This document shows, one piece after another, positions 6,185 through 12,242 of a DNA stretch of 12,745 bases (position 1 is the first letter of the stretch; the number at the start of each line of letters is the position of its first letter). Below the pieces are notes generated by a model, which ran no database searches, had not been told where the DNA came from, and was given only the letters and a program-made list of their open reading frames with translations. Origin of the DNA: Stenotrophomonas maltophilia (GTDB lineage Bacteria > Pseudomonadota > Gammaproteobacteria > Xanthomonadales > Xanthomonadaceae); assembly GCA_002386405.1 (NCBI GenBank), contig DGIP01000327.1:1-12745 (forward strand), read 5' to 3'. Both the position numbers and the translations under genes were made by a program.

Positions 6185-6400
6185 TCAGAGTCCGTAGAGG
6201 GAATCAAAGAATTCCCTCCACAGCCGCGCGACCCGTTGCCGTGCCCCGCGACCCAGCGCGGCAATGACGGTTGCGACCACCGCGCACAACAGCAGGACCC
6301 CGCACACAAGCAGGCCGACCCAGCCTGGCATGGCGTAATACGCCCAGATGCCGAGCGCGAGCGCTGCCAGTGCGAGGGCTATGTGGACCGTCTTGTGCAT
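6185..6400 (-). CDS. Small two-helix inner-membrane protein
   Basis: This is a 71-residue protein that I do not recognise. Two hydrophobic segments (about 5-23 and 26-49) are separated by a short MPGW turn. A basic, amphipathic tail follows (GRGARQRVARLWREFF), consistent with a membrane hairpin with cytosolic ends. The ATG at 6398-6400 has GGGGA about eight nt upstream, good for a real start. It is 61 nt downstream of the kinase-like gene on the same strand and may be co-transcribed with it. Coding is likely from the ribosome site and membrane-protein composition, not from homology. Confidence 0.7.
   Translation of the reverse strand: MHKTVHIALALAALALGIWAYYAMPGWVGLLVCGVLLLCAVVATVIAALGRGARQRVARLWREFFDSLYGL
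6197..6218. terminator. Hairpin inside the 3' end of the 71-residue gene
   Basis: GAGGGAAT (6197-6204) pairs with ATTCCCTC (6211-6218) over a CAAAGA loop. It sits 25 nt after the lipoprotein stop, within the last codons of the opposing gene, where a terminator for the lipoprotein transcript would be expected. GTAG at 6194-6197 precedes it, so it may be a degenerate GTAG-type element instead. Confidence 0.4.
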
Positions 6401-6461
6401 GGTCTATTCCCCTATCCCAGGATTCCTGTGCCGCACCATGTCCGGCATCTGCCGCGCCAGG

Positions 6462-7124
6462 TCATGGCTTCGGTCCCTGCCCTTCATTGTCTTCCCAGTG
6501 CAGGATCTTGCGGGTCACGAACCGGTACACCGGCTTGCCGGTGCGGAACCACAGGTCGCGTACCCACGAGTGGCGCTTGAGTACGCGCTTTTCCACCGGG
6601 GTGAGTGACTCGCGGCAGTACATGCGCTTGTGCTTGAGCAGGTGGCGCAGGTCTTCGCGGGCCAGCAGGCGCATCCAGCGCGAGCGCGGGTTGCCGATCA
6701 CGGCCAGCTGGAAGTCGATCAGCGCCGGGCTGCCGTCTTCGCGCACCAGCCAGTTGGCTTCCTTGGCAAGGTCGTTGTGGGCGATGCCGTGGCGGTGCAC
6801 CCGCTGCAGCAACCGGCGTGCGGCGCGGAAGTAGGCGAGATCACCGCGCGGCGGGCGCTGGTACATCGCGTCACCGGCCATGAAGCTGCGGTCCAGCCAG
6901 CGGCCGTTCCAGGCCAGCAGCGCCGGGGTGTCGGGCATTCCATCCAGATGCGCCAGCGCGCGGGCTTCACGTCGGGCCAGCCACCAGGCCGGCAGCCGCA
7001 GCCACCACGGGGTGGCGAGCAGGTCGCGGCGGACGAAGCGCGTGCCGCCTTCTTCCATCAACAGGATGCGGCCGAAGCTGTCGGCCTTCAGGGCATGTGC
7101 GGCAGGCGGGAGCGGGCGGTTCAT
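6462..7124 (-). CDS. Small protein-kinase-fold phosphotransferase (RIO/Kdo-kinase-like)
   Basis: The product is 220 residues from the ATG at 7122-7124. The kinase C-lobe signature is clear. HNDLAKEANWLV (116-127) supplies the catalytic-loop Asp118 and metal-binding Asn124. ALIDFQLAV supplies the DFG-equivalent Asp137. The N-lobe is short and divergent: FVRRDL (about 30-35) sits where the ATP-anchoring lysine is expected but carries Arg. A basic, Trp-rich C terminus follows. The overall form recalls RIO1-like and lipopolysaccharide core (Kdo/WaaP) kinases of proteobacteria; the substrate cannot be read from sequence. TAGAAT ends 7 nt before the ATG with no ribosome site, suggesting a leaderless mRNA. 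An in-frame ATG three codons upstream (7133) overlaps that hexamer. The gene is divergent from the DedA-PAP2 gene. Confidence 0.82.
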   Translation of the reverse strand: MNRPLPPAAHALKADSFGRILLMEEGGTRFVRRDLLATPWWLRLPAWWLARREARALAHLDGMPDTPALLAWNGRWLDRSFMAGDAMYQRPPRGDLAYFRAARRLLQRVHRHGIAHNDLAKEANWLVREDGSPALIDFQLAVIGNPRSRWMRLLAREDLRHLLKHKRMYCRESLTPVEKRVLKRHSWVRDLWFRTGKPVYRFVTRKILHWEDNEGQGPKP

Positions 7125-7131
7125 GGTGCCC

Positions 7132-7137
7132 ATTCTA
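7132..7137 (-). promoter_or_regulatory. -10 element (TAGAAT) for the kinase-like gene
   Basis: On the minus strand TAGAAT is followed by exactly 7 nt and then the ATG at 7124, placing the predicted +1 at the start codon. No Shine-Dalgarno is present. It faces away from the TATAAT at 7169-7174, with 31 bp between the two hexamers. Confidence 0.5.
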
Positions 7138-7168
7138 GCTGGCGGGCAGTCAGTCACTTTGACCCCTC

Positions 7169-7174
7169 TATAAT
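7169..7174 (+). promoter_or_regulatory. Consensus -10 element (TATAAT) for the DedA-PAP2 gene
   Basis: A perfect TATAAT is followed by 6 nt (CCCCCG) and then the ATG at 7181, so the expected +1 is the A of the start codon. There is no purine-rich ribosome site. The TTGAC at 7159-7163 is too close to be its -35, and no other good -35 is seen. Confidence 0.55.
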
Positions 7175-7180
7175 CCCCCG

Positions 7181-9169
7181 ATGGACTCGTCATGGATCGA
7201 TGCCACGCTTGCGTGGATCTCAGCTCACCCCGTGCTTGCCGGTGCGGTCATCTTCCTCATCGCCTTCTGCGATGCCGTCATCGTGCTTGGCGCCATCGTG
7301 CCCGCGCTGCCGCTGCTGTTCGCGGTGGGCGTGTTCATCGGCCTGGGGCAGATCTCCGGACCGTACGCCGTGGCGTGCGCGGCGCTGGGCGCGTTCGCCG
7401 GCGATGGCATCAGCTACTGGATCGGCCGGCGCTGGGGTGACCGCCTGCGCGGCTTCTGGCCGTTCAGCCGCTACCCGCAGCTGCTCGACCGGGGCGAGAC
7501 GATGTTCCGCCGCAATGCGTTCAAGAGCATCCTGGTGGCGCGCTATGTAGGCGCGATCCGCCCGTTCGTGCCGGCCATCGCCGGCATGATGAACATGCCG
7601 GCCATGCGCTACGTGCAGGCCAGCGGCATCGCCAGCCTGTCCTGGGCGGTGCTGTTCCTGGCCCCGGGCTGGGTGCTGGGCGAGGCCTATGACGCGGTGG
7701 CTGCGGTGGCCGGGCGGCTGGTGATGGTGCTGGCGCTGGTCGGCGTGGTGATGGGCGTGGTCTGGGCGATCGTGCTGTACGGCTACCGCTGGTCGGCCGC
7801 ACGCATGGACAGCTGGCTGGCCGGGCTGCTGCGCTGGTCGCAGCGCCACCCCACGCTGGGCCGCTATTCGGTGTCCGTCTTCGACCCGCAGCGCCGTGAA
7901 TCGGTGCCACTGGCGATGCTGGCGCTGATGCTGCTGTTGCTGGGCTGGTGCTGGTTCGCGCTGCTGATGGCGGTGGTGGCCCATGGCGAGCCGCTCAGCC
8001 TGGACCTGGCCGTGCACCAGGCGATGCTGGCGCTGCGCAATCCGCTGGCCGATTACCCGATGGCGGCGCTGGCCTCGCTGGGCGCCTGGCCGGTATTGCT
8101 GCCGGCCACTGCGGTGACGATGGGCTACCTGATCTGGCGCCGCCGCTGGATGGCCGCCGCGCACTGGCTGGCCGCGCTGGCCTTCGGGCTGGCGCTGACC
8201 AAGCTGCTGGGCGCCACGGTGACGGTGGTACGCCCGCCAGGGGCGAGCAGCGGCTTCGGCTTCCCGTCGGTGTCGGTGACCATGGCCACCATCACGTTCG
8301 GCTTCTTCGCGGTGCTGATCGCGCGCGAGCTGCCCGGGCGCACCCGCGTGTGGCCCTACCTGCTGTCGGGCATCATCGTCAGCCTGATCGGCTTCTCGCG
8401 GCTGTACCTGGGCGCGCACTGGCTGAGCGACGTGGTGGGCGGGATGCTGTTCGGCATCTTCTGGCTGCTGGTGCTGGGCATCGCCTACCGCCGCCGATTC
8501 AACCGCTCGTTCTGGGTCAAGCCGGTGTCGTGGCTGTTCTATGGCACCTTCGCGGTGGCCGCGTTGTGGTACGCGCCGCGCAACATCGCGGTGAAACTGG
8601 AACGCTTCGAACCCGCACAGCCCGCACCGGCCAACGTGGCCGCGCAGGACTGGTGGGGCAGCCAGTGGCGCACCCTGCCCTCGCGCCGCAATGAGTTCGA
8701 TGACGACCAGCGCTGGCCGCTGGACGTGCAGGTGGCCGGGCCGCTGGCGCCGCTGCGCGAGCGCCTGGAAAGCCAGGGCTGGCGCGTGCAGCCGCAGGCC
8801 GGGTGGGAACAGGCGCTGCTGATGCTGGACAAGTCGGCCACGCCGGACGAAGTGCCGGTGCTGCCGGCCACGCTGGATACGCAGGTGGAATCGCTGCTGC
8901 TGCTGCGCCCGGGCAATGCGCCCAACGAGATCTTCGCGCTGCGCCTGTGGCCGGCCGCCACCCAGCTGCAGCCGGGCGACCAGCCGTTGTGGCTGGGCAG
9001 CGCGCAGACGCTGCACTACCAGCACTTCCACCTGATCGGGATGTGGCGGCCGATGCGCGGCATCGATCCGTCGCTGAAGGCGGTGCGCGAGGCGCTGCAA
9101 GGGTTGCCGCAGCAGGTCGACACGCATCCCGAGACCGGGATGCCCGTGTTGAGGGTCCGAACGTACTGA
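7181..9169 (+). CDS. DedA-PAP2-LssY fusion membrane protein with degenerate PAP2 motif
   Basis: This 662-residue inner-membrane protein appears to have three parts. Residues 1 to about 205 are a DedA/SNARE-associated domain (GDGISYWIGRRWG; ARYVGAIRPFVPAIAG), a family linked to lipid flipping and envelope homeostasis. Residues about 245-440 are a multi-pass PAP2 region. PAP2 motif 3 is intact (Ser406-Arg407, His413, Asp417 in SRLYLGAHWLSD). Motif 1 is stretched: Lys341 is nine rather than six residues from Arg351-Pro352. Motif 2 reads Pro362-Ser363-Val364-Ser365 instead of PSGH, losing a catalytic His. Residues from about 480 to the end are soluble and fit the LssY C-terminal domain. Lipid-phosphate phosphatase activity is therefore doubtful. 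The start at 7181 is supported by the TATAAT six nt upstream. It is divergent from the kinase-like gene. Confidence 0.9.
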   Translation: MDSSWIDATLAWISAHPVLAGAVIFLIAFCDAVIVLGAIVPALPLLFAVGVFIGLGQISGPYAVACAALGAFAGDGISYWIGRRWGDRLRGFWPFSRYPQLLDRGETMFRRNAFKSILVARYVGAIRPFVPAIAGMMNMPAMRYVQASGIASLSWAVLFLAPGWVLGEAYDAVAAVAGRLVMVLALVGVVMGVVWAIVLYGYRWSAARMDSWLAGLLRWSQRHPTLGRYSVSVFDPQRRESVPLAMLALMLLLLGWCWFALLMAVVAHGEPLSLDLAVHQAMLALRNPLADYPMAALASLGAWPVLLPATAVTMGYLIWRRRWMAAAHWLAALAFGLALTKLLGATVTVVRPPGASSGFGFPSVSVTMATITFGFFAVLIARELPGRTRVWPYLLSGIIVSLIGFSRLYLGAHWLSDVVGGMLFGIFWLLVLGIAYRRRFNRSFWVKPVSWLFYGTFAVAALWYAPRNIAVKLERFEPAQPAPANVAAQDWWGSQWRTLPSRRNEFDDDQRWPLDVQVAGPLAPLRERLESQGWRVQPQAGWEQALLMLDKSATPDEVPVLPATLDTQVESLLLLRPGNAPNEIFALRLWPAATQLQPGDQPLWLGSAQTLHYQHFHLIGMWRPMRGIDPSLKAVREALQGLPQQVDTHPETGMPVLRVRTY

Positions 9170-9171
9170 GC

Positions 9172-9197
9172 GATCACGACCAACGGTCGTGATCTAC
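9172..9197 (-). repeat. SMAG-type (GTAG) palindrome, variant core, after DedA-PAP2
   Basis: A perfect 10-bp stem (9172-9181 with 9185-9194) has an AAC loop. Read on the minus strand, GTAG (9197-9194) heads it, as in SMAG elements, but the core differs from the other three copies. It begins two nt after the stop of the DedA-PAP2 gene and may also serve as its terminator or mRNA 3' stabiliser. The rest of the gap to 9267 holds a weak 6-bp hairpin near 9253-9272 and nothing else I can name. Confidence 0.7.
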
Positions 9198-9267
9198 CCG
9201 TTTCAGCAACGGCGGTTGTGGTTGGCCCCATTGCCGTCGCCCCGGCCTTGAGTGACCGGGTTTCGGG

Positions 9268-9879
9268 TTACCAGTTTTCGTCGATCGGCGTCGAGTTGGC
9301 CGGCATCCAGCGCAGCAGCGCGTCCAGGCGCTGGTGCGGGTCGTCGTGCTGCAGCAGCTGCAAGCGCTGCGATTCTTCCAGCGGCAGCAGTTCGGCGAGC
9401 CGCCAGCCCACCCATGCGGCCTGGTCCAGCAGCGCAGGGTGCGCGGGCGCGAACGCGGTGCCGGCCTGTTCGATGATGTGGCCCAGCACGGTGGACAGCA
9501 GCGCGTGTTCCGGGCGCAGTTCGTCGTCGTGGTCGGGCGTGCTCCATTCCACTTCGGCCATGATCAGGCCGTTGTCGCGCACACGTACCTGGCGTACATG
9601 GAACCGGCGATGGCCGCGCAGGCGCAGCACCAGCACGCCGTCATCGCCCATGTCGAAATCGTCGATGCGCGCTTCCACGCCGTGCGCGGCCGGGGTGGCC
9701 GGGGCGCCGACCTCGTTGCCGTCCAGGATCAGGCAGACCCCGAAGTGGGTGTTGGCGCGGCTGCACTCGCGCAGCATGTCCAGGTAGCGGCGCTCGAATA
9801 CGCGCAGGCCCAGCGCGGCGCCGGGCAGCAGCACCGCGTGCAGCGGGAACAGGGGCAGCGTGGCGATGGAATCGGTCAT
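9268..9879 (-). CDS. Stand-alone Lon N-terminal (substrate-binding) domain protein
   Basis: The product is 203 residues from the ATG at 9877-9879. It begins TLPLFPLHAVLLPG, then LGLRVFERRYLDML and FGVCLI, the hallmark of the Lon protease N-terminal domain (PUA-like fold). It has no AAA+ or protease domain: the protein ends soon after a helical segment (about 125-190). Such single-domain proteins are widespread in proteobacteria and their role is not well established; substrate or peptide binding is a family inference. The gene starts 10 nt after the mpl stop, with only a weak ribosome site (GGTTGG), so translation is probably coupled to mpl in one operon. It converges on the DedA-PAP2 gene. 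Confidence 0.9.
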   Translation of the reverse strand: MTDSIATLPLFPLHAVLLPGAALGLRVFERRYLDMLRECSRANTHFGVCLILDGNEVGAPATPAAHGVEARIDDFDMGDDGVLVLRLRGHRRFHVRQVRVRDNGLIMAEVEWSTPDHDDELRPEHALLSTVLGHIIEQAGTAFAPAHPALLDQAAWVGWRLAELLPLEESQRLQLLQHDDPHQRLDALLRWMPANSTPIDENW

Positions 9880-9889
9880 GGCCAACCGA

Positions 9890-11254
9890 TTATCGCGCCT
9901 GCAGCTGGGCCAGGAAACGGCGCGGCGCGCCGTCGAAGCCGCCGTTGGACATGAACACGACATGGTCGCCGGGCTGCACGGTGGCCCCCAGTCGTGCCAG
10001 CAGTGCATCGGTATCGGGCACGGCGTGCGCCTCGCCACGCACGGCGGCAATCACGCTGGCCGCATCCCAGGCCAGTTCCGGCCGGTGCAGGAAGACCACC
10101 GCGTCGGCCAGCGCCAGCGAGGGAGCCAGCGCATCGGCGTGTGCGCCCAGCCGCATCGAGTTGCTGCGCGGCTCCATCGCGACCACGATGCGGCGTGCGC
10201 CGACCTTGGCGCGCAGGCCTTCCAGGGTGGTGTGGATGGCGGTGGGATGATGGGCGAAATCGTCATAGAGGGTGATGTCGTCGGCCACGCCGATCACTTC
10301 CATGCGGCGTTTGACGCTGCGGAAGGTGGCGAGCGCGGGAATCACGGCGGCAGGTTCAACGCCCACCGCATGCGCAGCGGCGAGTGCCGCCAGGCCATTG
10401 AGCACGTTGTGGCGGCCCAGCAGCGACCAGCGCACTTCGCCCAGCGCCACGCCACGGTGGTGCACGATGAAGGCGCTGCCATCGGCATTGACGAGCTCGG
10501 CATGCCATTCCAGCCCGGGATCGAAACCAAACCGCTCCACCGGGGTCCAGCAGCCCATGGCCAGCACTTCGGCCAGGTGGGCGTCTTCGCCGTTGACGAT
10601 CAGCCGGCCGCGCGCGGGCACGGTGCGCACCAGGTGGTGGAACTGGCGCTGGATCGCGGCCACGTCCGGGAAGATGTCGGCGTGGTCGTATTCCAGGTTG
10701 TTGAGGATGGCCACCAGCGGGCGGTAATGCACGAACTTGCTGCGCTTGTCGAAGAACGCGGTGTCGTACTCGTCGGCCTCGACCACGAACTCACGGCCCT
10801 GCCCCACGCGGGCGGACACGCCGAAATCCTCGGCCACCCCGCCGATCAGGAAGCCCGGCTCGCGGCCGGCGGCCTGCAGCAGCCAGGTCAGGATGGTGGT
10901 GGTGGTGGTCTTGCCATGGGTGCCGGCCACGGCCAGCGTGTCGCGGCCCGGCAGCACCTGTTCGGAGAGCCACTGCGCGCCGGAGATGTAGCGCTGCCCG
11001 GCATCCAGCACCGCTTCCACGGCCGGGTTGCCGCGCGACAGCGCGTTGCCGACCACGACCTCGTCGCAATCGCGGGCCACGCTGTCGGCGCGATAGCCGG
11101 GGTCCAGGGCGATGCCCAGCTGTTCCAGCTGGGTGGACATCGGCGGATAGATCGCCTGGTCGCTGCCACGGACCGTATGGCCCAGTTCCCGCGCCAGGGC
11201 GGCCACGCCGCCCATGAAGGTGCCGGCAATTCCAAGAATGTGGATCGTGCTCAT
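9890..11254 (-). CDS. mpl: UDP-MurNAc:murein tripeptide ligase (Mpl), peptidoglycan recycling
   Basis: Mpl joins recycled L-Ala-gamma-D-Glu-meso-DAP tripeptide to UDP-MurNAc with ATP, returning turnover products to cell-wall synthesis. From the ATG at 11252-11254 it is 454 residues, the normal length. Signatures include the N-terminal GIAGTFMGG (8-16), which marks Mpl rather than MurC, and the ATP-binding GTHGKTTTTT (111-120). EADEYDTAFFDKRSKF and NNLEYDHADIF follow, then GRHNVLNGLAA, SVKRRMEVIG and YDDFAHHPTAI, all typical of the Mur ligase central and C-terminal domains. In-frame sequence upstream to 11383 is non-homologous and crosses a SMAG repeat. No good ribosome site is present; GACAAT lies 5 nt upstream of the ATG. 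The Lon-domain gene follows after 10 nt. Confidence 0.96.
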   Translation of the reverse strand: MSTIHILGIAGTFMGGVAALARELGHTVRGSDQAIYPPMSTQLEQLGIALDPGYRADSVARDCDEVVVGNALSRGNPAVEAVLDAGQRYISGAQWLSEQVLPGRDTLAVAGTHGKTTTTTILTWLLQAAGREPGFLIGGVAEDFGVSARVGQGREFVVEADEYDTAFFDKRSKFVHYRPLVAILNNLEYDHADIFPDVAAIQRQFHHLVRTVPARGRLIVNGEDAHLAEVLAMGCWTPVERFGFDPGLEWHAELVNADGSAFIVHHRGVALGEVRWSLLGRHNVLNGLAALAAAHAVGVEPAAVIPALATFRSVKRRMEVIGVADDITLYDDFAHHPTAIHTTLEGLRAKVGARRIVVAMEPRSNSMRLGAHADALAPSLALADAVVFLHRPELAWDAASVIAAVRGEAHAVPDTDALLARLGATVQPGDHVVFMSNGGFDGAPRRFLAQLQAR

Positions 11255-11259
11255 ACCCG

Positions 11260-11265
11260 ATTGTC
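11260..11265 (-). promoter_or_regulatory. Possible -10 (GACAAT) for mpl
   Basis: On the minus strand GACAAT is followed by 5 nt (CGGGT) and the mpl ATG. This resembles the leaderless arrangement at 7124, 7181 and 3417, but the gap is short and the hexamer is two mismatches from consensus. Confidence 0.25.
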
Positions 11266-11286
11266 GCCCAAAGCTCCCGGAAGCGG

Positions 11287-11311
11287 GTAGAGCCACGCCC
11301 TGCGTGGCTGC
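11287..11311 (+). repeat. SMAG (GTAG-headed REP) element upstream of mpl
   Basis: GTAG at 11287-11290 heads an 8-bp stem (11291-11298 with 11302-11309) with a CCT loop and the same 15-nt core as the elements at 4311 and 4451. It lies about 30 nt upstream of the mpl start, so it could form a hairpin in an mpl leader if transcription begins further upstream. Confidence 0.85.
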
Positions 11312-11326
11312 GGGCAATGATCGAAA

Positions 11327-11355
11327 AGAACGTCGGGGTGTAAGGGAATCCCCGA
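11327..11355 (-). terminator. Intrinsic-terminator-like hairpin between adk and mpl, minus strand
   Basis: On the minus strand TCGGGG (11355-11350) pairs with CCCCGA (11338-11333) over an 11-nt loop. Two nt later comes TTCTTTT (11330-11324). This is the only hairpin in the window followed by a recognisable T-rich tail. It would end a transcript coming from the adk side, about 70 nt before mpl. Confidence 0.45.
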
Positions 11356-11494
11356 TAGCGGTGTACTGTGAAGACGGACACAATTCACCGCGCCAGCCGC
11401 AGTACCCCCGACGGTCCTACTCCCCAAGAGGCCATCCCCAGGGGGGCTCATATTGTGGGGCTCTGAGCAAGCCCGATCGCTGGCGCCTTACACC
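11356..11494 (-). other. Structured non-coding region, candidate small RNA or mpl leader
   Basis: No credible gene lies here. The region is G-rich on the minus strand, lies between two terminator-like hairpins, and has pairing potential. GTACTG (11363-11368) is complementary to CAGTAC (11400-11405). Immediately beyond, 11406-11413 can pair with 11331-11338, an alternative to the terminator hairpin. A -10-like CACAAT occurs on the minus strand at 11457-11452. This fits a small RNA or an attenuator leader, but no known RNA family is recognised. Confidence 0.2.
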
Positions 11495-11526
11495 GCACGC
11501 CCGGTTTCCGAAAGGACCGGGCGTGC
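11495..11526. terminator. Hairpin downstream of adk
   Basis: GCACGCCCGGT (11495-11505) pairs perfectly with 11516-11526, leaving a 10-nt loop. An alternative fold extends the stem across a bulge and closes with a GAAA tetraloop on the plus strand. It begins 13 nt past the adk stop codon, the position of a terminator, though no T tract follows. Confidence 0.6.
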
Positions 11527-11539
11527 GCGTGTAGGTTGA

Positions 11540-12103
11540 TCAGCGCTTGAGCGCTGCCTGGATGCGCGCTTCCACGTCGGCAAGCTCGCCCACGCCATCA
11601 ACGCGCGCCAGGGTGCCGCGGCCCGCATAGAAATCCACCACCGGCGCGGTCTGGTCGGTGTAGACCTGCAGGCGCTTGCGCACCGATTCGGGATTGTCAT
11701 CGGCGCGGCCCTGTTCCTGGGCGCGGCCGGCAATGCGCTCGACCAGCAGTTCGCTCGGCACATCCAGCTGCACCACCGCATCCAGCGGCTGGCCGATCTT
11801 GGCCAGCACGGCGTCCAGCGCGTTGGCCTGGGCCACGTTGCGCGGGTAACCGTCCAGGATGAAGCCATTGGCCACATCCGCCTGGCCCAGGCGCGATTCC
11901 AGCATGCCCAGCAGGATGTCATCGGACACCAGGTTGCCGGCGTCCATCACGGCCTTGGCCTGCTTGCCCAGCTCGGTGCCGGCAGCCACTTCGGCGCGCA
12001 GCAGGTCACCGGTGGAAATGTGCGCAATGTTCAGGTGTTCCTTCAGGCGCGTCGCCTGCGTCCCCTTGCCCGAACCGGGCGGTCCCAACAGAACCAATCG
12101 CAT
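11540..12103 (-). CDS. adk: Adenylate kinase, short form
   Basis: Adk interconverts ATP + AMP and 2 ADP in the cytosol and sets the adenylate energy charge. From the ATG at 12101-12103 the protein is 187 residues, with GGAG eight nt upstream; in-frame sequence further up is not family-like. It begins with the P-loop GPPGSGKGT (7-15), then HISTGDLLR (28-36), the AMP-binding FILDGYPRN (81-89), and RAQEQGRADDNPESVRKRL (127-145). The LID is a short loop without the zinc-type cysteine insert of the 214-residue E. coli class. A short Adk is usual for xanthomonads, so this is not a truncation. It is divergent from the phosphofructokinase gene and separated from mpl by 285 nt. Confidence 0.96.
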   Translation of the reverse strand: MRLVLLGPPGSGKGTQATRLKEHLNIAHISTGDLLRAEVAAGTELGKQAKAVMDAGNLVSDDILLGMLESRLGQADVANGFILDGYPRNVAQANALDAVLAKIGQPLDAVVQLDVPSELLVERIAGRAQEQGRADDNPESVRKRLQVYTDQTAPVVDFYAGRGTLARVDGVGELADVEARIQAALKR

Positions 12104-12123
12104 CAACCTGACTCCAACTTGGT

Positions 12124-12162
12124 AAAAAACGGAAGGGCGCGCGCCCGGGATTGTCCACAATC
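12124..12162 (-). promoter_or_regulatory. adk upstream region: two palindromes, -10-like site and T6 run
   Basis: GATTGT-CC-ACAATC (12149-12162) is a perfect palindrome around a 2-nt centre; its minus-strand GACAAT (12155-12150) could be the adk -10, with a leader of about 40 nt. GGGCGCGCGCCC (12135-12146) is a second exact palindrome. On the minus strand it is followed 5 nt later by six T residues, a weak terminator-like arrangement inside the predicted adk leader. The functions are inferred. Confidence 0.35.
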
Positions 12163-12242
12163 ACGCTGCACCGCAATACGCGCACTTTACCTCATACCGG
12201 TAATGTCCCTGCAATGTCCTTCCCCCCGACAAAGGTCCCACC

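Noticed and set aside
7159..7164. TTGACC as a -35 for the TATAAT at 7169
   Set aside because: Only 4 bp separate the hexamers; sigma-70 promoters need about 16-18 bp.
7220..9127. Long open frame on the minus strand opposite the DedA-PAP2 gene (635 codons)
   Set aside because: It is antisense to a clear membrane-protein gene; the translation is His/Arg/Gln-rich with no motifs, as expected from the third-position G+C bias of the real gene.
11251..11451. Small minus-strand frame of 66 codons overlapping the mpl start (ATGA overlap)
   Set aside because: It reads through the T-tailed terminator hairpin and the SMAG repeat and has no ribosome site or plausible domain; a leader peptide cannot be excluded but is not supported.
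11540..12103. Adenylate kinase as a truncated gene because it is shorter than the E. coli enzyme
   Set aside because: The ends are clean and all motifs are present; 187-residue Adk without the long LID insert is the normal form in xanthomonads.
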